From positions 4,650,001-4,714,000 of the forward strand of contig OZ199840.1 of NCBI GenBank assembly GCA_964304625.1: DNA of 64,000 bases, written 5' to 3'. Position numbers and translations under genes: made by a program. The DNA comes from Kudoa neothunni. Its lineage: Eukaryota > Cnidaria. The notes beneath the pieces were generated by a model, which made no database searches, was not told the DNA's origin, and saw only the letters and a list, made by a program, of their open reading frames with translations. Each line of letters starts with the position of its first letter. Position 1 is the first letter of the stretch. This document shows, one piece after another, positions 51,797 through 64,000 of the stretch.

Positions 51797-54700
51797 ATGG
51801 CTAGAGTGAGGGTTCGTGCTACCAAAAGGACCCATTGGACAAAGGGGGATGCCTGCGAGACAAATCCAAAATCTCGTCTCCACAGAAACAAGGTGGATTG
51901 GAGAGAATTGGCGGAAAACAAAGGCGCATTATTGTTGCCCTCTCCAGTTGAAAACCCCTTACAAAGCATTGCAACCGAACAAAACCATCCTTTTAATTGT
52001 GCTCAGTCGACTGGAGCAATTTCGGCGTACTCAACTCAAACATTTGGAGAGGTTTTGAAGAGTTTTAAGTCCACCGATAATTTTTCACAAGAAGTATTCC
52101 ACTTATTCTAATAGTAATAGTTCATTTGGAAAATATGATTTTGTTGTTTAGCTTTTGGCTGTGCTCAATTCTATTGTGAAAGTATGTGACTCGTTCACTG
52201 ATTAAATGAATCCACTCACAGCGATATTTTAGATAACTGATGTTGGTGCGGACCAACCTACAGATAGTGACTATTTTTGTTCGATTGTAATGCCTGCTGA
52301 TTCATATTCTATTGTTTATTCAACCCCAGAAAATTGTTCGATCATCCACTTATTTGTAGGTGTCATTGTTGAACCCAACACAACAAATGAAAGATGTGGT
52401 TTTAGCTCTTATGTATTTGATGGGTTTGGTGATGAGAAAGTGATTGATAATTCTTACTATATTCGAATGAAATGTGTACAAATTAGAATAATTGGTTGTG
52501 GGTTGGTGGCCAAAATAACTCCCACATTGTTGCCTCATTTGGTGTACATAATGGACAACTTGGGTGTGTACAAAGATTCGTGCAACCACGTAATTAGTTG
52601 CTATGGAAATCAATTACATGCTAAACAATAATTAGATAATCGAGTGTGTGACCACTGTGTTCAAATGTGCCGACAAAGAAACAATAAAAAGTCAAAACGA
52701 CTTAATTGAGCATTTGTACAGTAAATATTTGACATTGTTATCCCATCCAAGTGACCAGGTGAGGTTTACCGATTAATTAATTAATTTATTAATTAATTAA
52801 CCGGCTTAATTTTATTATATTGAGCTTATATGAACTGTTTATTAGATTAGGTGTTTGGTGGGCCAATCTTTGAAAACCCTTCTTCAACAATCCCATAGTC
52901 AAGACACTAGAGATTATTTCCTACATCATACAATAAGGTATGTGAAAGTATTTTTCGACACAGCTACAAGTAACTCTTATGATTTTATGGTTTTCAAAAA
53001 TTATACATATCACCTGCTAGCGTATCCTACTATGAATTCAAGCCAACAATTGGCGCCGAGCATGCTCCAATTTTTGGGGGATATTTCTTCGTCACTTCCC
53101 GACAAAGTCAGACAATGTTTGTCGGAATGTTGGGATTAATTCAAATAATTTAGAAAGTCGCGTTGCTGTTGGATATAACAATGAAATATGTCGCAGTATG
53201 CGATAAGGTGAGTTTGGCTGTTGTTCATATTATTGTTCATAAATCATAGAAAACTCGGGTTCATATTTTAAATTGCTGGAATCAGATTTTTACAGCCTCG
53301 TCACAACTTTCGGTAAAGTATCTGCCAACTGTCGAGCAGCTTTACAAAGTATGTTATTGTTTGGGGTCTTAGCAACCGCTAATTACTTTTTGTTTCGAGT
53401 AAATTCGGAATTGGCGCTTAATACTTCTGATACGCTCTTGTCATCTGTAGATTATTTCTAGTTGTTACAAGTGTTTGCAGAGTTTGCTTTAAATTTTATA
53501 TGCTAATAGGCTCAAAATAAGCGTTGCGCGATTAATTTAAGATGTGGATATTACATGTGAGATTATTAATTTTCCAATAATAATAATAATTACATATTAT
53601 CTATATGCGCGCGATTTTTATATTATGTAGAGATTAGCGCAAAAGCTCCCTTGCCCAGCTAAGTAGGCTGAAGCCATTTTAATTTTTAAGTAAACAGCGC
53701 TAATGCCCAGTTTCGCCCGGTACAGTGTGATGGAAAATTTTGACGTTTAACTTTATTTGTCTATTTTAATTTATGCATTTTATAGCTTGTCATTATTTTT
53801 GCAATGCGCTGATTTAGATAAACGAAATTATGCGCGCACTTTCCATTCAAATATAAATGTAAATATAAATATAAATGTAAATATAAATATAAATGTAAAT
53901 ATAAATATAAATGTAAATATAAATATAAATGTAAATATAAATATAAATGTAAATATAAATATAAATGTAAATGTAAATATAAATATAAATATAATGTAAA
54001 TATAAATATAAATGTAAATGTAAATGTAAATATAAATATAAATGTAAATATAAATATAAATATAATGTAAATATAAATATAAATGTAAATGTAAATGTAA
54101 ATATAAATGTAAATATAAATATAAATGTAAATATAAATATAAATGTAAATGTAAATATAAATATAAATGTAAATATAAATATAAATATAAATATAAATGT
54201 AAATATAAATATAAATGTAAATATAAATATAAATGTAAATATAAATATAAATGTAAATGTAAATATAAATATAAATATAATGTAAATATAAATATAAATG
54301 TAAATGTAAATGTAAATATAAATATAAATGTAAATATAAATATAAATATAATGTAAATATAAATATAAATGTAAATGTAAATGTAAATATAAATGTAAAT
54401 ATAAATATAAATGTAAATATAAATATAAATGTAAATGTAAATATAAATATAAATGTAAATATAAATATAAATATAAATATAAATGTAAATATAAATATAA
54501 AAAATATAAATATAAATGTAAATATAAATATAAATATAAATGTAAATATAAATAAATGTAAATATAAATATAAATATAAATGTAAATATAAATAAATGTA
54601 AATATAAATATAAATATAAATGTAAATATAAATAAATGTAAATATAAATATAAATGTAAATATAAATATAAATGTAAATATAAATATAAATATAAATGTA

Positions 54701-57700
54701 AATATAAATAAATGTAAATATAAATATAAATGTAAATATAAATATAAATGTAAATATAAATATAAATGTAAATATAAATATAAATGTAAATAAATATAAA
54801 TATAAATGTAAATAAATATAAATATAAATGTAAATAAATATAAATATAAATGTAAATAAATATAAATATAAATGTAAATATAAATATAAATAAATGTAAA
54901 TATAAATAAATGTAAATGTAAATATAAATATAAATAAATGTAAATATAAATATAAATATAAATGTAAATATAAATATAAATGTAAATATAAATATAAATA
55001 TAAATGTAAATAAATGTAAATGTAAATATAAATATAAATAAATGTAAATGTAAATATAAATATAAATAAATGTAAATATAAATATAAATATAATGTAAAT
55101 ATAAATATAAATATAAATATAAATATAAATGTAAATATAAATATAAATGTAAATATAAATATAAATGTAAATATAATGTAAATATAAATATAAATGTAAA
55201 TATAAATATAAATGTAAATATAAATGTAAATATAAATATAAATAGAGGTGTGGAGAGAAATTATTGAGGAATTTTAAGTTTATGTTACAAATTATCGAAC
55301 AAAACTATGATGACCTTAATTTTATGAGCAATTTAATTAACAATTAAAGTTCAGTTATTTTCAAAATCATACGATAAAAATTAATCCTTCTAGTTATAAA
55401 ATTTATTATTAGTCTAAAAACGATAAAAAAAATAAAATCAATCTAGCTTTTTATCAAGAATACTTACTGGTTCAAAAATATACACATTTAATTAACAAAA
55501 TCCGATTAAGTCAAAAATGTAAAGGTGTTTTTGGCTGGAAAAATTACAGTAATGCTAAAATATTTAAATGTCAACTGGTTTTCTTGAGGGATGCGCCTTT
55601 TTAAAAACTAACGTACTGTTTGACTGCCCTAAAAAAATCTCTTCCTACTGAACTATTCTTAGGTTAACGAAAACTTTGTGAAAATATCGGTTAGATCGAA
55701 TAGACCGATAATTTCCTATTAACTTACATGGCACGTATTGAGATTGAGAAGGGACTGTATTTTTATGCTGCTTTTATATCATAATGAAATAACGCGAGCC
55801 TAAAGAAAACAGTATATTGATTTGAATAGTAACCTCAAGGTCTGTCTGGAGTAAGGAATAATTTGGATACATATAGAGACTCAAATAATTCCAACGTGGC
55901 AACAATTTGTTATCTCAAATTACGTGTTTTATTTAAAACAATCGTAATCTAGTTTGCCTAACTATATCCATAACGCTCGAAATGAGAAAATACACGCCAA
56001 ATAACTTGTTTATACTTCAAATTTTAATGGGAATGCAACAACTCTTGTAAATGTGACATTAATAGTTTCATTCGTCTTAAAAGTACTCCGAACAGGCATA
56101 TATAAAATTTTTAGAACATTCTATACCATAGTTAAGTATTTATTTTTCTATATAGTGAGTAAAAGTTCATTTTAAATGGCTATCAATCGGAAATAAACAA
56201 ATATCAATATTATGTAGGTACTTTTTAATCTGCTATTTGTGAAGACAACCAGAAAATACCTTACTTCAGACCGTGTTATTGACTATATTTATACTTCTAA
56301 GTAAATGATCGATTTTTATTAATGATTTTATCTATTCCAATACAAACTTACAGCTATATTTAAAGAAAGTTTCTCCGTGGCATATGCGTACTGCTGCAAA
56401 CTGACAGACATAAGAACTTTATTATATATAGATATAGATAGAATATAGATATTGATAGATATGGATTACAGACGCAAACAATTATTTAATATTTAGCCAA
56501 TAAGTAATTGACCATGGAAACTCTCGTGAATAATTGAAATTAATGAATTTTAATAATTGGCGATCACCTAAAACTTTTAGTGAGAATTTACTATGTTGAG
56601 TTAATTCAACCAATTTAAACTTCTCTTAATATTTTAGAATAATCAATTTTAATAACTTATTCAAAAATAATATAAATTATACATATTTATTAATCTCCCC
56701 GAATAAATAATAAAGATTAATAGAAATTATGGCTTGATTATTGAAAATAACAACTCAGTTTAATTTTTTCATTATTTTTAGATAACTTACTTCGTATAAA
56801 CTCCAATAATAAGTATATACGACAAAATATTATTTTATTTATATTTGAGCGTAATTTAAATTTTTTTAAACTCAATACATTCGCTTATTTAATAGTTTGT
56901 ATCATGTAGAGTAAAATATAATTGATTGTAATTGAAAAATCCTTTTAGGTAATAAATGAATTATGGATTGAAAATGAAACAAGAAATATCGAACTTATTT
57001 CCACTAACATAGTCACAGCTGAAGTAGCTGCTAATATTGTTGCCACCATCTATAGGTATTCTGTCTGTTTTGAATGGGAAACAAAATTTAACAATTATTG
57101 TAGGTTAGACAATAATACTGGAACAATCCACGTTGGCAACTACATGGAAACCTATATACATCGACTTATTGAACACAACACAACATCCTATAGGAAAATA
57201 ATTGTTCACATTAAAGTTGTAGAATGATGATCTAGTGTATTTAACCTAGATTTGATTTCACTATAGAATGTAATCTGTTTCAATTTTATTGATAAAACCA
57301 CAAACTCACAACAACTTGTTGACGCAAGAAAAACAAAATTGGAACCTACTATTCAGTAGTTTAGGATAATTTTTAACGTATTTCTAATCGATTTAAAAGA
57401 ATGTTACTAAACGCGCTGAATAATCACCAAGACAACGTTCTTTACGTCGATTTTCTGGATATACTTCAAACCTACATTCATGTAATAGTCTAATTGATAG
57501 AGATTTAATAAAATGTGTTCATTTCGTTCAGTATTTTGGTCCAAATTATGCAGCCTCTTTAAAAGACTCGGTGGTTCCACTTTTATCTCACTACGAGAGC
57601 ATAAAACAGAATGCTCCTTCAGCCACACAGTCAATACTCAAAGAAAAACTCACATCAACTCTTGGTGCATTAATCAATGTGATTGGACCTGAGGAATTTC

Positions 57701-60700
57701 TAACAACAATCAATCTCTCCACCTATTTAGACATGTGAATTCATCTCATGCTTTTTCAACAATAACATTAATCGATGGTTGATAGATGCTGGCTTTTTCA
57801 ACTGATCAAGGAAAATATGCGTCATAACGTACACATAGAATTTTTTGTGCGAAAAATTCTTCCGTTCTTGCGCCAATTATCAAACAACAATCATCTCCCA
57901 GTTAGCAACCAAAGCGTTGCTACCAAAAATCTTATTATCTTTCATGGATGGGACACGTTGAGTTCGTTTTGTTTGTATGGAGATGATATTGATGAGGTTT
58001 TTCCTTCGAAACTTATCCAAACTAATTTTTTATTGATCTTATGCTAATAGATTAAGCCAATTGCCAACACACTGGTTCATATGCTGCAAAATGATTCAAC
58101 CGATATCTATTATGGAGTGGTTTTACGTTGTATACGCTACATGGTGCAAAATAAGGTGGACACATCCAAAGATTTACCATTTTTATCCAAGAAATTTCTA
58201 CCTATTCTTTTCAACATGTACACCAATGATTTGAAGCCTATTAACAATAACCAATCCCTTACAAATTCTTCTCGCGAAATTGATCAATGTTTGCCAAGTT
58301 ATTTGATGGATGGTTCTCTTTTGGAGGCTATCCGTTCGTTGTTACACGCCACCAACTACGATGTATTTAATTTAGTCGATTGCTAGATCGTTTTTTATCT
58401 ATTTTTAGTTGATTGTATCATTTTTTGATAAAGCTGTCGAGAAAGTCATACTACTTTCAGGAAGTCGGCTGTAAATTCTGATCAAATGCTACATTATTTG
58501 ATAAAGATTTAGAACTCACTTGTTGGATATTATCGCCGAATTCTCATTACATATTCCCTCATCCAGAGTGGATATTCTTTTCAATGAAATCATCTTTGTG
58601 TACATGGAACAAATTCAACAACAAATGATGATTGGTGAAAAACTATTGAAAAAAATTTTACATATCGTTGAGAACGTCACTAGAAATAGTGCCAATCATG
58701 ATAACGCCTTTTTCGCCACCTACACCGATAAAATAATCAGTATCATTGATACTGCGGGTTCGATTTCCACGAATAGCTCGGCGCAATCGGCCAAATTAGG
58801 TTGTATCGATGCATATCTGGACGCTGCTTCCATAACTTCATCCCAAGCTACCACAATTAAACCTTTCATTGTTAAATATCTTCCTGAGGTAGATAGATTG
58901 GCAATATTTGATATTAATCCATATAAAAATTTTTGTATTGTTTAGGTGATTGTCTCGTTTGGAAACGACGCCAGTGGTAAATGTAGAATTCGTGCTGCTC
59001 ATGTATTGGCCAAGATCACCAACCTTCTCTCTCCAAACACATCCATAAATGGTTATTTACTTATTTATTTATTGTGCTTGATGATATTAATACTTCAATT
59101 TAGAAGTGGTGGAAATAATCACCAAATATATACTGCAAGGCTTGAGTGGGGATGCTACTCAGGAGGCCAAATTGGCTAGTTTACGTGCTCTGTTGTGTTA
59201 CGTGAAGCTGTTCAAAGTTAATATAATCGATGCTCTGCAAATTCATATTTTGGAAAGTGTGCTTTCTCAGGTCAATTTCAACGATGAAAGACTTCTAATC
59301 AAACCGACGTTAAATTTTTTCAAAGTTTCTATCAAAGCATTCAATCCAAAACTCATTGAAAGATATTTACCAACTACGTTGAATCAAATTTTTACCATGT
59401 CCATTTCATCGAGATCCAAATTTGTACGAGATATTCGAATTATATTGGAACGTTTGCTGAACAGATTAAATTTTGACCTTGTAAACGGCGCCGTTCCTGA
59501 TGAACATAAAAAGCTTTTGGCAGCTGTTGTGAAAGAAATGCGGGCCGCCAAAAGAAAACCTCAAATATCCGAAGATAAATCATCGCAATTTAAAAACGAT
59601 TCAACAGGAAAAATCATCATCGGCACTTCCCAATTCAGTGAAAATGACGATTCTGACTCCTCTTCTGATGAAGATGGCGATGATGATAATAATCAATCTG
59701 TCAGACTACCAAATACTTTCAATCGTAAAAGTAAAGATCAAATTAAAACGTCCAAACTTGCCACTTATGGTCAACAATATAGAGCAAAGGTAGTTTTTAT
59801 AATTTCTTTTTCATTTGCGACGATTGGGGTTATTGATTTTCTGGTGTATTTAGAAAGCTCGAGGTGATATGAAATTGCGTGGAAAACCCGACCCCTATGC
59901 TTATATTCCTCTAAGTCTCCAAATGCTAAATAAAAGGTGCTTTTAAATTGATGTTTATTGGCTCGAATAATTTTATTTTAATGATACTTGTATCTAAATA
60001 TTTATTTTGGCGTGTAAAATGAATTTATTACGTTTTGTTTATTTTTAATCATTTAATTAATAAGAATAATAATTAATAATAATAATAATACAAAAGTATA
60101 AATAGTTATTTTGGCGCGATAAATGTATTTATTACTTTGCATTGACTTTTTAATGAGTTTTTTAAAAAATAATACAACAATCTAATCATTTGTAGTTTAC
60201 TTAATAATTTTATAATAATACTCTCTTGCTTAATATTCGCTCACTCGCTTATTCTCCTCCTCTCGTACGTAACTTGATGGTATTTATTCTAGCGTATGCG
60301 CAAAGAATCAAGTTGTAAAAATAGAAAGATTAACGTCTGTTTTTATTTTGAGTAATTTTACTACTTTCATTTTAAGTCACAACTAGGGATCGCCGTTTTC
60401 GACGTTTATTTTTTAAAACTTTGACGAATAAAATTGACGTTTATTTTGGTTGGCCCAGAATGGATGGTGCGCACACTCATAACATTAACAAAAATCGAAA
60501 AATCCCCACAAGAAACTTTTCTTATCAAATAGCGATAGCGGAAGAACGTAGAGAACAATAACCGTGTTTTTCTTAATTTTGTCATTTTTTCTATTTTCAT
60601 AAAAAAAACTGGCAAAGAAGCCTCTTGAAACGCTTTTTTAACAAAATATACTTCTTTGACTTTATTTTATTGCAAATTACATTTTTTCGTAAACATAATT

Positions 60701-61263
60701 TCACTGTGCAATATTTGAAGGGCTAATTAATTTTCCACCTTCTCTATGTTGATCCATTTAAGATGAAAACTATCAATTTCTCTCAGATTACCACCCATTT
60801 CAAATTTTTCAGGATTGTTCGCATTTTAAAAAAAAATCAACGATTAAAATCGATTTTAATCGAAATTGCGATCCCTAATTATAGTTATAAGTAAGTTATT
60901 ACTTACAAAGAAACTTGTTTCTATTTCATTCTAAAATAGTGAGATCATACACGTTTAAAAATTAAAAAAATAAGGCGGGAAATTAGATTAGGCGATATTT
61001 GGTTCTTTTATCCTAAGTTATACTTTAATAAATTTATCGATATAAATCCAAATGTATAATTTACATAAAAAATGATTTTTCAATTTAATGAGCGTTTGAT
61101 TTAAACGATTAATTTGAATATTAAAATTATTGAGCCACTAGATATTTGCATTTGTCGCGTTAATGAAGTTGAATAATTGTGACATTTTTATAGGAAAGCT
61201 GCCAAAATGAAAGGAAAATTCAACAACATAGTTAAGGCCGTAAACAAAAACAATAGATATTAA
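51797..61263 (+). CDS. RRP12: RRP12-like HEAT-repeat ribosome biogenesis factor
   Basis: The first exons (51797-52093, 52152-52181, 52233-52286, 52360-52439, 52487-52589, 52636-52758, from 52846) join in frame and follow RRP12 from its N-terminal motif ([18 protein letters not shown]) into HEAT helices ([16 protein letters not shown]). After a long intron the gene resumes at 56950 and is well marked by [51 protein letters not shown] and [19 protein letters not shown], by an acidic stretch, and by [20 protein letters not shown]. The last exon (61194-61263) encodes [16 protein letters not shown] and the stop. RRP12 travels with pre-40S and pre-60S particles through the nuclear pore and is essential in yeast. 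Joins between 53100 and 53560 and between 57240 and 57480 are not settled; the gene otherwise looks intact. Confidence 0.88.
53848..55245 (+). repeat. 1.4 kb AAATAT/AAATGT hexamer satellite with higher-order repeats
   Basis: About 230 hexamers of the form AAATRT run without a break, mostly as AAATATAAATATAAATGT triplets of hexamers. Rare indel variants (ATAATG) at 53991, 54062, 54277 and 54348 are spaced so that the pattern repeats at exactly 286 bp, showing a two-copy higher-order unit. Further right, smaller units with AAATAAATG recur. The array lies in the long RRP12 intron; reading it as a protein (Asn-Ile/Val repeats) is an artefact. Confidence 0.95.
55246..56949 (+). other. remainder of the RRP12 satellite intron
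   Basis: AT-rich DNA without coding frames, up to the acceptor (ccttttag) at 56949. Confidence 0.55.
60384..60877. mobile_element. small non-autonomous hAT-like element in the last RRP12 intron
   Basis: The left end reads TAGGGATCGCCGTTTTCG and the inverted right end TAGGGATCGCAATTTCG. The length is about 494 bp with no coding content. The left end and subterminal CGTTTATTTTTT are similar to the edge of the hAT element at 16086. A clean 8-bp target duplication is not visible. The host intron spans 59937-61193. Confidence 0.65.
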
Positions 61264-61351
61264 TTATCAACTATATAAATAATTTAGTTGTAGAAATTGT
61301 TGAATTTTTATGTGCGCAATAAAAACAACTAATTTCAATGAATTTAGAGAG

Positions 61352-63967
61352 TCAAATAATTGGATTTGATAAATTGCGGTCGTTTATGAGAATAGGTCTT
61401 TTTGAATTTATATTTATGAGGTCAGTAATGCTGGTGGTAGCAGCAATAATGGGGTTAGTAAGGTGTAGGTTGAACAATGAAGATGCTAACGGATTTCCTT
61501 CTATGTCAAGTGCTAACGGTTCCTCAGTGATTCTATCTGTGAGAGGCTTAATACTGTCTAGGTTCTTAATCACTAAATAAAAATTACCAACACAATTCAC
61601 CATCTAGAAATGAATACTATTGTAGTTGACGCTTATTTTGTGTATAAGAGGACATCCACTTAAGAATTCTAACGAATAAATTGAGCAATTGTTCGCTATG
61701 AACACTTTGAGGTTGGGGAGAAGTTTTGTGTTGCCACCAGTAGAACACCAACTAAGATGTTTATTTCTGGACACGTCCAGCATGGTCACATGTTGAAATA
61801 GACTATTACTGGTGAAATCAAGTGTAGAAAATTTTCCGTTTGACAAATCGAGGTGTAGATCACGTAACTTAATAACAAGTAAGATAAATGACTTAATGAT
61901 CATTTTAAAAGAAATATATACACCAGTTTTGGCTAGTTTGAAAAATTTATAATCTACAGTAGCTTTCAAATCTAAAACAAAGTTGATTTATCCGCTTAAA
62001 TTAAAGTAGGAGGTGAGAAATACATAAAGCGCGATAATAGCCCTTTCTAGTGTGATCTTTTTGGGAGAGCGTATCCAAATAGTTGGTAATTCGCTCGTAA
62101 CCTTCCTCTATGCTCAACGACCATTCCAAGTCAACCAAAAACTTCAAAAGATCTAAAAATTTGTAGTGTTTGTCAATTTGAATAAAATAACACACGTGTG
62201 TTCGAAGATTCTTCTTCATATAAATCGAGCATATTGTTATAGAAATTCTCGCAGATAGAGCGTTTCATTTTGAAGGGTCTATAAGTGAACGTAAATATGG
62301 GTTAGATTAATCCAATAAAAATCTACCCAAAATTATAATTGTCTAGATTATTCACAAAAGAGTATTTTTCTGCAACTAATAATAAATTTTAGTTGAATAT
62401 TGCAGAAATATTAATAAAAAAATATTTACTGTCAAAAATAAATTTATGATTTGCGCCAAAATTACACACTATATTGACCAAGTTGGTTACAAAATCGTAA
62501 ATGGTGATTTTGGTTCTCTAACAATATAAACAAATTCCAAACTTCATCTTTATAATATATAAGAATACCCAGGAATTTGAAGCTTCACCTTCTAGATTAT
62601 TGATCCAAGCGTCGTGCACAATATAGGAAAAGTCCTCATCATCTAATGATGATGATCTACCATCAATCCTGGATTTTGAAGTTTTGTTCAAACTCTCAAG
62701 ATTCATCTCCAAATGAGACGGAAACTAAATTTCGACATTAATCATGAGCCAATTTTGAATTTAAAATTTTGTAGTAAATATTTTGAATTCTTAGCTTATA
62801 AAATACTTCATTAACAAATTCTGATAAGGTGACATTGAGATCGAATGAAACCATTTTTTTAGTGGTTTCTTCGATCGTTGGAAGTTCAATCTTTTCGTAA
62901 TTGTCGTAGGCCTCTTCCTCGGTGTCTTCTATGGGGATGTTCTCGTCAAAAAATGCAACTTCAGTGCTTCTTCTCAACGAGAGAAATATAGGATAGGAGG
63001 TGGCGGGTTCATTTGGTCGTACTAATCAAATAAATTCTCCTACCAGTTTATCGTACAGGTAAAAGCAATACCATTGGAAAATATCCAAGAACAATACAAC
63101 CAAACGCTCGAATCACTGGAGTCAGTAAAAATGGCATTGGTGATAAGACTGATTTCATGATTTAACAGTTTTTGTTGTTGATCCAAATCGCTTGAAAGTT
63201 GTCGGTAATGCTGGATAAAAACAAGTGAACGATGATGCCATGCTGAAAAGTTGCTCAAATTATCGGCAATCATATTTTCGGTAATGGCCAATTCGTTAAC
63301 ACTTGGAAAGTTGGGCAGTTTTTTCAACAGAAATCGACGATAATTCCAGCAATGAACTTTATCCAATGAAACTATTAGAATATGAAACTATTCTAATTAC
63401 AATTCCTATCATCCACATTCAAATATTGTTTTGTCAATTCAAGTTGGTATTCGATATCAGGATTGTACATTAGACTGATAATGTATTTCAGCTGAAACCA
63501 ACAACTGTACGATTTGGGTTCTTTTTTCAAACAATCCTGCACCACAAATTCCAATTCTTCTTTACACAATTTGTCAAATTGATCTCGGTGGTCTTCAACA
63601 CTTGACATAAAATTATATTAGGAATTATATATATAATTATTATATTATTTTTACAGATCCTTCCTCAAAGAATTAAATACGTCCTTTCTTCGATTCCATA
63701 AATGGGTCAATTCTGGATGCACGCTCAATGCCTTTTTGGTCAACTTTAACAATTGATCGTGATCTGTAGGTTGGATTTCATCCTAAAAAAAATTTATTTA
63801 TGAAAAATTAATTAAAAATACTAATTGGCTCATTAACTCAGAATAGAGAGTTAATCTTGTGGTTAACTTTTCATTGCGTTGTTTCACCTGTTCTTCGCTT
63901 AAAATAACTTTCTTTCTTCCGTGCTATTTTTTTAAATTAATAGGAACAGTATATGCTTTAAAACCAT
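61352..63967 (-). CDS. RABGGTA: Rab geranylgeranyltransferase subunit alpha
   Basis: The gene reads right to left. The first exon is just the ATG (63965-63967). The next starts at 63923 with HGRKKVILSEEQ, very like the vertebrate start MHGRLKVKTSEEQ. Following exons carry the PFTA helical repeats: HPELTHLWNRRKDVF, LKKEPKSYSCWFQLKY, DDRNFHCWNYRRFLLKK (the Phe codon spans an intron), NFSAWHHRSLVF and FTDSSDSSVWLYCSW. An acidic middle part (about 62500-63000) is poorly conserved. From about 62200 to the stop at 61352 it matches the C-terminal leucine-rich repeats (KVFIANNCSIYSLEFLSG, then VNYNMIKNLDSIKPL). The subunit pairs with the beta subunit and REP to add geranylgeranyl groups to Rab proteins. 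Joins in 62220-63000 are not fully resolved. The stop lies 88 bp from the RRP12 stop on the other strand. Confidence 0.9.
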
Positions 63968-64000
63968 TTATAATCAATTTGCACTGTCCAATTAAGCCAA

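Noticed and set aside
51739-51969. Minus-strand frame opposite the RRP12 first exon
   Set aside because: Antisense shadow; the plus-strand frame matches the RRP12 N terminus.
52290-52631. Single long plus-strand frame in the RRP12 N-terminal region
   Set aside because: Reading straight through loses the HEAT helices; splitting it with introns at 52287-52359, 52440-52486 and 52590-52635 restores the family match.
53757-53999. Open frame of Asn-Ile-Asn-Val repeats
   Set aside because: It is the translation of the hexamer satellite; no start context or neighbouring exon supports it.

Overview
This 64 kb window is nuclear DNA of an animal, AT-rich (about 70% A+T by eye) and read with the standard genetic code. 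Metazoan families are present: a BAZ2/TIP5-like chromatin protein, a tetraspanin, a PIWI-clade Argonaute and a Dbl-type RhoGEF. The conserved proteins are strongly diverged and introns are mostly 40-80 nt, with one apparent intron of 28 nt and apparent exons of 11 and 12 nt. This points to a fast-evolving small invertebrate. I cannot name the species or phylum.

Layout, left to right. 1-3503 (-): 5' part of a BAZ2-like gene (AT-hook, MBD/TAM, DDT), running off the left edge. 3.5-11.2 kb: mostly non-coding, with a decayed piggyBac transposase (7.0-8.4 kb, -) and an unexplained GC-richer patch (8.9-9.2 kb). 11.2-13.35 kb (-): a multi-exon secreted or type I membrane protein of no recognised family. 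13.4-21.8 kb: a transposon cluster with a piggyBac element, a pogo-type end, a decayed hAT element and a 3.2 kb segment bounded by 23-bp inverted repeats. 22.4-23.4 kb (+): a six-exon tetraspanin. 26.3-29.0 kb (+): an uninterrupted PIWI gene. 32.6-40.8 kb (+): a RhoGEF (DH-PH) with about 30 exons. 41.1-41.6 kb (+): ribosomal protein eS25. 44.0-45.5 kb (+): mitochondrial ribosomal protein mS22. 45.6-46.9 kb: a non-autonomous piggyBac-type element. 47.7-48.7 kb (+): a tyrosine-motif-rich cytoplasmic protein. 51.8-61.3 kb (+): RRP12, with a 1.4 kb hexamer satellite in one intron and a small hAT-like element in another. 61.35-63.97 kb (-): Rab geranylgeranyltransferase alpha subunit, convergent with RRP12.

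The genes do not form a pathway; this is an ordinary animal neighbourhood of housekeeping genes (ribosome and ribosome biogenesis, prenylation, chromatin, signalling) plus one piRNA-type effector. Most gene models were rebuilt by hand from GT/AG sites and reading-frame continuity; exon joins are inferences unless the joined protein matches a known family. I found no CRISPR, viral fossil or rRNA, no tRNA that I could recognise, and no clear case of a new multi-gene system. The observations most worth checking are the intronless PIWI gene, the satellite with 286-bp higher-order repeats inside RRP12, the two homopolymer base losses in eS25, the orphan membrane protein beside a piggyBac insertion, and the 3.2 kb TIR-bounded segment with no visible transposase.
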